6,332 nt of DNA, taken from the NCBI GenBank assembly GCA_016763895.1, contig JAESSV010000270.1, positions 1 through 6,332 on the forward strand, in the 5' to 3' direction. The position numbers and the translations under genes are program-made. This document shows, piece after piece, positions 1 through 6,332 of this stretch; positions within the stretch are counted from its first letter, which is position 1; every line of letters begins with the position of its first letter. Source of the DNA: Magnetovibrio sp. (lineage in GTDB: Bacteria; Pseudomonadota; Alphaproteobacteria; Rhodospirillales; Magnetovibrionaceae). Under the pieces are notes generated by a model. It was given only the letters and a program-made list of their open reading frames with translations, did not search any database and was not told where the DNA came from.

Positions 1-2670
<2,670 letters not shown>

Positions 2671-2676
2671 AAATTC

Positions 2677-2680
2677 AGGA
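2677..2680 (+). promoter_or_regulatory. Ribosome binding site that fixes the start of the small protein at 2688
   Basis: AGGA lies 7 bases before the ATG at 2688. It favours that ATG over the in-frame ATG at 2643, which lies inside the ligA end and would add 15 residues translated from ligA coding DNA. Confidence 0.65.
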
Positions 2681-2687
2681 ATTTGAT

Positions 2688-2951
2688 ATGGCTGAAGTTA
2701 AACATCAACAACGATTATTTCTAGAATGGTTGAATATGGCCGGCAACATTGCTGTGTCCGATGTGGACAATGGGAGCCTGTTATACGCGACACAATATGA
2801 ATGCCAAGAAGCTGGTTGGGTAAAATTGTCTCAGTTTGGCAGTGGTTTTTTCATGGCGGCGCTTACCGATCAAGGCCGTGAAGTGGTTAAAGACCGCCGC
2901 TCAAGTTTAAACGACAGCGTTTCCACAGAGCGCCGCCGGGCCAGAACCTGA
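2688..2951 (+). CDS. Small protein of unknown function with a winged-helix-like pattern
   Basis: This 87-residue protein starts at ATG 2688, behind a good AGGA site, 17 bases after the ligA stop. I do not recognise a named family. The pattern is that of a small winged-helix fold. A first helix (HQQRLFLEWLNMAG) is followed by a second (SLLYATQYECQEAGWVKL), then a wing-like turn (SQFGSGFFMAALTDQGREVV). The ending ALTDQGREVVKDR is the kind often seen at the close of winged-helix domains, where LT-x-x-G-R begins the last helix. The tail (residues 70-87) is Ser- and Arg-rich, probably disordered and basic. No signal peptide or membrane segment is present, so it is cytoplasmic. It sits between ligA and the GST gene with 9 bases to the next start, so it is probably co-transcribed. 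A DNA-binding role is inference only. Confidence 0.75.
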   Translation: MAEVKHQQRLFLEWLNMAGNIAVSDVDNGSLLYATQYECQEAGWVKLSQFGSGFFMAALTDQGREVVKDRRSSLNDSVSTERRRART

Positions 2952-2960
2952 GGGCCACGT

Positions 2961-3590
2961 ATGGCTCAAAACCAAGCCCCAGTTTTATACAGCTTTCGCC
3001 GTTGCCCCTATGCCATGCGGGCGCGGATGGCCGTGTTGCAAAGCGGAATCCATTGCGAAATTTGTGAAGTTGTGTTGCGGGACAAGCCGGCAAAACTGCT
3101 TGAAATATCGCCCAAAGGAACGGTTCCTGTTTTGCGCACCGTTGAGGGTGACGTGATCGAGGAAAGCTTGGACATTATGATGTGGGCTTTAAACCAACGC
3201 GACGATGCGGGGTGGTTAAGCCCACAAAATGCAAGCCTTGACGATGCTCTTGATTTGATCCGCCAAAATGACACCAAATTCAAACACCATTTGGACCGAT
3301 ATAAATACCCAACCCGTTATGACGGGGTTGATGCTGTGGACCACAAATTAAAAGGCCAAGTGTTTTTAGCCGACCTTGACCAACGTTTGTCGAATACCGC
3401 TTATTTATTCGGTGCAAAGATAAGCCTTGCGGACATCGCGATTGCCCCGTTTGTGCGCCAGTTTGCATTCGTGGATAAAGATGATTTTGATTCGAACAGC
3501 TTTGCTAACTTACAAAGGTGGCTTGCTGATTTTCTCGCCTCTTCGACCTTTACGCGGGTCATGCACAAGGCGGAAACGTCAATCAATTGA
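2961..3590 (+). CDS. Glutathione S-transferase-like protein
   Basis: This 209-residue cytoplasmic protein has the two-domain GST layout. Residues 7-78 form the thioredoxin-like N-terminal domain. It opens with LYSFRRCPYAMRARMAV, a CPYA active-site motif with a single cysteine (C15), as in monothiol or omega/beta-like GSTs. It also has the cis-proline segment GTVPVL (53-58) and the glutathione-binding EES turn (67-69). Residues about 90-205 form the helical C-terminal domain, with the conserved helix cap ISLADIAIAPFVRQF (154-168). Likely activities are glutathione conjugation, thiol transfer or deglutathionylation; the substrate cannot be told from sequence. The ATG follows a GAGGG site by 6 bases. 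The stop overlaps the TTG start of the ApbE gene (TTGA), so the two are probably translated together. Glutaredoxin 2-like is an alternative label, but the second CPYC cysteine is missing. Confidence 0.88.
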   Translation: MAQNQAPVLYSFRRCPYAMRARMAVLQSGIHCEICEVVLRDKPAKLLEISPKGTVPVLRTVEGDVIEESLDIMMWALNQRDDAGWLSPQNASLDDALDLIRQNDTKFKHHLDRYKYPTRYDGVDAVDHKLKGQVFLADLDQRLSNTAYLFGAKISLADIAIAPFVRQFAFVDKDDFDSNSFANLQRWLADFLASSTFTRVMHKAETSIN

Positions 3591-4516
3591 ACACATCCAG
3601 CCCCCTCACATTGTGGAGTTATGCTTTTCAAGCCATGGGAAGCCCGTGTGAGGTCCATGTGTACGCATCAAGCCGCACAGAAGGGGAACGCATCATCGAA
3701 TGTTGTGTCACCGAAGTGGACCGGATTGAGAGCCGTTATTCACGGCATTTAACCACCAGTACCTTGTTTGACATCAACCGCGTGGCCTTGCACGGTGGCG
3801 AGATTAAGTTGGACCCCGAAACCGCAGCCTTGGTGGACTATGCCTTTGCTTGTTTTGAAAAAAGTGATGGGGCTTTTGATATAACGTCGGGGTTGCTCAG
3901 AAAAGCGTGGGATTTTTCAAGTGTAACCGTGCCCGAACATCAAGAGCTATGCGAACTCTTGAAACTGGTCGGACTTGATAAAGTAACATGGCAAAATCCG
4001 GTTTTGAATTTTACGGTGCCGGGCCAAGAGCTTGATTTCGGCGGCATAGCAAAAGAATATGCCGCCGTGCGTGCGGCCGAAGTCTGTCGGGATCAAGGTG
4101 CCAACCATGGTCTGGTTGATTTGGGCGGCGATATTCAGATGTTAGGACCCCATACCAACGATGACCCGTGGGACATTCAAATTCAACACCCAAGGCTGCC
4201 CGACACCGTGCTCACCACCCTTCAGTTGCGCAACGGTGGACTGGCCAGCAGTGGGGATTATGAACGGTGTATTGTGAAAGATGGCAAACGCTATGGCCAT
4301 ATCTTGGACCCGCGTACGGGATTTTCCGTGAACGGTCTGGCGGCGGTGACCGTCGTGGCCAAGGATTGTTTGGTTGCGGGAAGTCTTGCCACCATCGCCA
4401 TGTTAAAAGGCGCCAAAGGCCCCGCATGGTTGGTCGAAATGGGCGTACACCATTTGTGGGTCGATGAACACGGCCATCAAGGCGGCGATTTGGTTCACAC
4501 CAAGATATCGACCTGA
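3587..4516 (+). CDS. apbE: FAD:protein FMN transferase, ApbE family
   Basis: ApbE enzymes split FAD and attach FMN to a Thr or Ser of target flavoproteins such as Rnf, Nqr or NosR-type subunits, using a divalent metal. This 309-residue protein has the family motifs in order: FQAMGSPCEVHVYA (14-27), GAFDITSGLL (95-104), LDFGGIAKEYAAVRAAE (149-165), GLVDLGGDI (175-183), LASSGDYERC (219-228), and RYGHILDPRTG (235-245). In the final metal-site segment, where many members read ADALAT, this protein has VAGSLAT (263-269), so the usual Asp is Gly. This may mark a subfamily rather than a dead enzyme, because all other motifs are intact. No signal peptide or lipobox is visible, unlike many periplasmic ApbE lipoproteins. 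The start is taken as TTG 3587 overlapping the GST stop. TTG 3611 is possible; ATG 3635 would cut into the conserved first strand. No flavinylation target lies nearby. Confidence 0.9.
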   Translation: MNTSSPLTLWSYAFQAMGSPCEVHVYASSRTEGERIIECCVTEVDRIESRYSRHLTTSTLFDINRVALHGGEIKLDPETAALVDYAFACFEKSDGAFDITSGLLRKAWDFSSVTVPEHQELCELLKLVGLDKVTWQNPVLNFTVPGQELDFGGIAKEYAAVRAAEVCRDQGANHGLVDLGGDIQMLGPHTNDDPWDIQIQHPRLPDTVLTTLQLRNGGLASSGDYERCIVKDGKRYGHILDPRTGFSVNGLAAVTVVAKDCLVAGSLATIAMLKGAKGPAWLVEMGVHHLWVDEHGHQGGDLVHTKIST

Positions 4517-4896
4517 GTCCCCAACCCATTCAAAGATTGAAGGCTGTTGATCAGGGATTGCGGTGGCATCGGTGAGGTCACGGGGGATTTGCCTTGAGCC
4601 AGGCTGCTGGACAACGAGGTCATGCCATTTACAAAGTCGGCTTTGTTGACGCTGTTTGTTTTTGACGTGGTGAGCTGATTAAAGACCTCGTTGGCGCTCA
4701 TGGTCTTAAAGCGTTTTGGGGGGCTCATCGTTTCAAAAGCTTTGGCAAACTGGCTTCGGCTAATGGTGCCGTTGTTTTGCCCATCAATTTTTTCAAACAA
4801 CTGGGTCATTTTCTGTTTCGGTGCGGCACGCGCACTGGCCCCGGACATAACATCCGGGCGGTTTAATCCCACAGCAGCTGAAATCGCCATACTCAT
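4495..4896 (-). CDS. Small protein with two degenerate EF-hand loops
   Basis: This 133-residue protein has two EF-hand-like repeats. The first (about 31-54) reads LFEKIDGQNNGTISRSQFAKAF. Its loop keeps Asp at position 1, Asn at 5, Gly at 6 and Ile at 8, but has Gln at 3 and 12. The second (about 71-92) reads VFNQLTTSKTNSVNKADF. Its loop has Thr at 1 and 5, Ser at 3 and Asn in place of Gly at 6, so calcium binding is doubtful there. The N-terminus (MSMAISAAVG) is short and not a convincing signal peptide; the C-terminus is Ser/Pro/Gln-rich. The ATG at 4896 is chosen because an AGGA site lies 8 bases before it; the TTG at 4923 lies upstream of that site. The gene converges on apbE and overlaps its last 22 bases. 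Function unknown; calcium sensing or a structural role are both only possibilities. Confidence 0.82.
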   Translation of the reverse strand: MSMAISAAVGLNRPDVMSGASARAAPKQKMTQLFEKIDGQNNGTISRSQFAKAFETMSPPKRFKTMSANEVFNQLTTSKTNSVNKADFVNGMTSLSSSLAQGKSPVTSPMPPQSLINSLQSLNGLGTQVDILV

Positions 4897-4904
4897 TAAA
4901 ATAA

Positions 4905-4908
4905 TCCT
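4905..4908 (-). promoter_or_regulatory. Ribosome binding site of the EF-hand-like gene
   Basis: On the - strand, AAGGA ends 8 bases before the ATG at 4896-4894. It selects that ATG over the upstream in-frame TTG at 4923 and over the second ATG at 4890. Confidence 0.6.
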
Positions 4909-4929
4909 TAATTGATTGCTCAAGCAGAC

Positions 4930-4959
4930 TTTATCGGATTCGGGTTAATTGAGTGTAAA
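4930..4959 (-). promoter_or_regulatory. Possible sigma-70-type promoter for the EF-hand-like gene
   Basis: The - strand shows TTTACA (4959-4954), 18 bases, then GATAAA (4935-4930), a fair match to -35 and -10 boxes. It lies between the ATP synthase terminator and the ATG at 4896, where a promoter is needed because the gene stands alone. Seen by eye only; AT-rich DNA gives such matches by chance. Confidence 0.35.
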
Positions 4960-4968
4960 CAAATATTA

Positions 4969-5004
4969 AAAAAGCCCCGCTCAAACATATGAGCGGGGCT
5001 TTTT
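4969..5004 (-). terminator. Strong rho-independent terminator at the end of the ATP synthase F0 operon
   Basis: Perfect 15-base inverted repeat. AAAAAGCCCCGCTCA (4969-4983) pairs with TGAGCGGGGCTTTTT (4990-5004) around a 6-base loop. The GC-rich core is flanked by A and T runs on both sides, so it can stop transcription in either direction. On the - strand the stem begins about 25 bases after the atpF stop, so it should end the atp transcript and insulate the EF-hand-like gene. Confidence 0.92.
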
Positions 5005-5029
5005 AAAGTTATCGAGGTTTGAAGTTTGC

Positions 5030-5566
5030 TTAGTTAAGCTTGCCTTCAAGGCCTTTGATTGAACTGTCGATAAGCGCGTTGGCCTTGGTCGCTGTGATGT
5101 CTTGGGAAAGGATACGTTTTGCGGCATCCATGGCAACATCAACGGCCATGCTTTTCACTTCTGCGATGGCCTGAGCCTGAGCCTGAGCAATACGATCAGC
5201 GGCCAATTGTTCGGAACGCTTCAAATTGTGGTCAAGCTGTGTAGCGGCTTCGGCAGCAAGGCGTTGGGCCTCTTCCTTCGCAGCGGTGATAATGCCTTCG
5301 GCTTCTTTCAAAGCTTCGTGCTGTTTCTTTTCATAAGAAGCAAGCATGTCTTGGGCTTCTTCACGAAGACGCGTTGCTTCTTCGATTTGGTCCAAGATAG
5401 CCGCAGAGCGATCATCAAGCATTTGACCAATGACAGACCCCATCTTTTTGCCAAAGAAGACAAAGAACAAGACAAAAGCAATGGCCACCCAGAACGTTGG
5501 ATGTTCATAAAAGGGAACAACGTGTCCAGCAGCTTCTGTTGCGGCTTGGGCTTGGCTGATAAACAT
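5030..5566 (-). CDS. atpF: F0F1 ATP synthase subunit b
   Basis: Subunit b is the membrane-anchored half of the peripheral stalk that holds the F1 head still while the c-ring turns. The 178-residue protein has a short N-terminal stretch (MFISQAQAATEAAGHVVPFY), one membrane segment (about 24-39, PTFWVAIAFVLFFVFF), and the usual basic turn GKKMGSVIGQMLDDR. A long charged, Ala/Glu/Lys-rich helix follows (about 52-150, LREEAQDMLASYEKKQHEAL..). It ends in the DVAMDAAKRIL region that contacts the delta subunit. Length and layout fit alphaproteobacterial b. The ATG follows a strong AAGGAGA site overlapping the b' stop. It is the last gene of the operon, followed by a terminator and not by F1 genes, as expected for the split alphaproteobacterial arrangement. 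Confidence 0.94.
   Translation of the reverse strand: MFISQAQAATEAAGHVVPFYEHPTFWVAIAFVLFFVFFGKKMGSVIGQMLDDRSAAILDQIEEATRLREEAQDMLASYEKKQHEALKEAEGIITAAKEEAQRLAAEAATQLDHNLKRSEQLAADRIAQAQAQAIAEVKSMAVDVAMDAAKRILSQDITATKANALIDSSIKGLEGKLN
5171..5188. repeat. Three tandem copies of CTGAGC inside atpF
   Basis: Three exact 6-base units on the + strand encode, on the - strand, part of the AQAQAQA run in the subunit b stalk helix (around residues 128-133). Each unit is two codons, so copy-number changes would keep the frame and merely lengthen or shorten the helix. Confidence 0.6.
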
Positions 5567-5571
5567 AAGTT

Positions 5572-5578
5572 TCTCCTT
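5572..5578 (-). promoter_or_regulatory. Ribosome binding site of atpF, overlapping the b' stop codon
   Basis: On the - strand the b' stop TAA runs into AAGGAGA, and its GGAG core lies 6 bases before the atpF ATG. A ribosome ending on b' therefore sits on the atpF site, a layout that fits coupled synthesis of the two stalk subunits in equal amounts. Confidence 0.8.
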
Positions 5579-6156
5579 TAAGCCCGATCTTTAAGCGCAG
5601 CCGTAATGGCTCCACTCAAAGATTTGACTTTGGGCGCATCGCCAAGCAACTTTTCGACCACAGAAGTCGCTACGTCCGTAGCAATATCCTTAATGCCGGA
5701 AAGAGCCTCGTCCCGAGCCTTACCAATGGCTTGTTCCGAAGAAGCGATTTGCGCCTGAAGCTTTTCGTTAAGGGCGGATTGGCGTTGTGCAGCTTCAGCA
5801 GCAGCACTGTCTTTAACTTCGCGTATAGCCGTTTGAGCTTTTGAGCGAGCATCAGACAAAGACGTTTCATAAGCCGTACAAGCTGCTTCGGCCTGCGCGT
5901 TTAGCTCTTCAGCTTTGGCGAGGTTGTCATCAATCTTGTTTTGGCGTTCTTCCAAAACTTCACCAACGCGGGGCAGCGCCAATTTGGTCATCAACACATA
6001 AAGTGCGACAAACGTAATCAGCAACCAAACCACTTGCGAAGAAAAGGTTGTAACGTCTAACTGTGGAAGGCCACCAGCAAGGGCAGGGGATGCGACAAGC
6101 GCGCTCCCAACCACTGTACCAAGACCTAAGGTCGTTTTTGTATTCAGAATCCGCAT
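5578..6156 (-). CDS. atpG: F0F1 ATP synthase subunit b'
   Basis: b' pairs with b to form a heterodimeric peripheral stalk, as in photosynthetic bacteria and many alphaproteobacteria. The 192-residue protein carries the b' landmark GGLPQLDVTTFSSQVVWLL (28-46), one membrane segment (about 40-57), then LPRVGEVLEERQNKIDDNLAKAEEL and a long Ala/Glu/Gln-rich coiled-coil helix to about residue 155. Before the landmark lies a 27-residue leader (MRILNTKTTLGLG..VASPALA) resembling a cleavable signal peptide with an ALA-GG site. Cleavage would leave the N-terminus in the periplasm, the correct topology for b-type subunits. The ATG follows GGAG by 7 bases. The gene is 11 bases from atpF and downstream of atpE. 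The symbol is used variably (atpG, atpX, atpF2) and must not be confused with the gamma subunit gene. Confidence 0.92.
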   Translation of the reverse strand: MRILNTKTTLGLGTVVGSALVASPALAGGLPQLDVTTFSSQVVWLLITFVALYVLMTKLALPRVGEVLEERQNKIDDNLAKAEELNAQAEAACTAYETSLSDARSKAQTAIREVKDSAAAEAAQRQSALNEKLQAQIASSEQAIGKARDEALSGIKDIATDVATSVVEKLLGDAPKVKSLSGAITAALKDRA

Positions 6157-6201
6157 GTGCGGGCTCCAGCCAGTTATAAATCTAGTTCAGAGTATTTTAG
6201 T

Positions 6202-6234
6202 CAACGGCACTCAAGCAAAGGCTTGATGCCGTTG
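6202..6234 (-). promoter_or_regulatory. Strong hairpin between the subunit c and b' genes
   Basis: CAACGGCACTCAAGC (6202-6216) pairs with GCTTGATGCCGTTG (6221-6234) around a 4-base loop, giving 14 pairs with one bulged base. In the - strand transcript it lies 9 bases after the atpE stop and about 45 bases before the b' start. It is followed by ACTAAAATACT rather than a T-run, so it is not a standard terminator. It may protect the 3' end of the atpE message or partly attenuate transcription, helping make more c than b' subunits. Role inferred. Confidence 0.6.
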
Positions 6235-6243
6235 GAACCAAAA

Positions 6244-6332
6244 TTAACCAAACAAGATCAAGAGTGCGATAACCAGCGCGTACAAAGCAACAGCTTCAAC
6301 CAGGGCAAAGCCCAAGATTGCGCGACCGAAGA
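6244..6332 (-). CDS. atpE: F0F1 ATP synthase subunit c, C-terminal end (5' part outside window)
   Basis: Subunit c forms the proton-driven rotor ring of F0. The last 28 codons are present, reading GRAILGFALVEAVALYALV followed by a hydrophobic tail (IALLILFG) and TAA at 6246-6244. This is the second membrane helix of subunit c. The Glu in ALVEAVALYALV is the proton-carrying carboxylate. The identity is clear despite the short length. The first helix and the polar loop lie beyond the right edge of the window. It precedes b' with an 87-base gap holding a strong hairpin. Confidence 0.95.
   Translation of the reverse strand, partial: FGRAILGFALVEAVALYALVIALLILFG

Noticed and set aside
4495..4923. 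Longer version of the EF-hand-like protein starting at TTG 4923
   Set aside because: The AAGGA site lies between this TTG and the ATG at 4896, and fits the ATG; the TTG also lies close to the presumed transcription start.
5102..5581. Open frame of 159 codons on the + strand
   Set aside because: It is antisense to atpF. The Phe/Leu-rich translation is a by-product of the Ala/Glu/Lys-rich stalk helix on the other strand.
6202..6234. Reading the hairpin between the c and b' genes as a terminator
   Set aside because: No T-run follows it on either strand, and it sits inside an operon whose downstream genes are needed for the same enzyme.

Overview
The window looks like ordinary chromosome from an alphaproteobacterium, most likely a Rhodospirillales-type lineage of medium GC. 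Three things suggest this. recN is directly followed by ligA. The F0 part of ATP synthase has the split c - b' - b gene order, with no F1 genes after b. The b and b' proteins also read like alphaproteobacterial versions. The genus cannot be fixed from the sequence alone.

Left part, + strand, 1 to about 4516: five tightly packed genes. They are the 3' end of recN (DNA break repair ATPase), ligA (NAD+-dependent DNA ligase), a small 87-residue protein with a winged-helix look, a glutathione S-transferase-like protein, and an ApbE-type FAD:protein FMN transferase. Neighbouring genes overlap by 4 bases (ATGA, TTGA) or lie within about 20 bases of each other, so they probably share a transcript. 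ligA carries a single-base frame break near 1097-1101. All expected domains are present, but they lie in two frames.

Middle, 4495-5030, - strand: a 133-residue protein with two degenerate EF-hand loops. It converges on apbE and overlaps its end by 22 bases. A plausible promoter and a good ribosome binding site lie upstream of it. A strong symmetrical hairpin terminator at 4969-5004 separates it from the ATP synthase genes.

Right part, - strand, 5030-6332: the end of an F0 ATP synthase operon, read right to left as atpE (subunit c, 3' end only), the b' subunit gene and atpF (subunit b). The c - b' gap holds a strong hairpin without a T-run. The b' protein begins with a signal-peptide-like segment.

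I found no mobile element, CRISPR array, RNA gene or new defence or metabolic system. The items most worth a second look are the ligA frame break, the degenerate EF-hand protein, the hairpin between the c and b' genes, and the leader on b'. No stretch longer than 300 bases lacks a gene.
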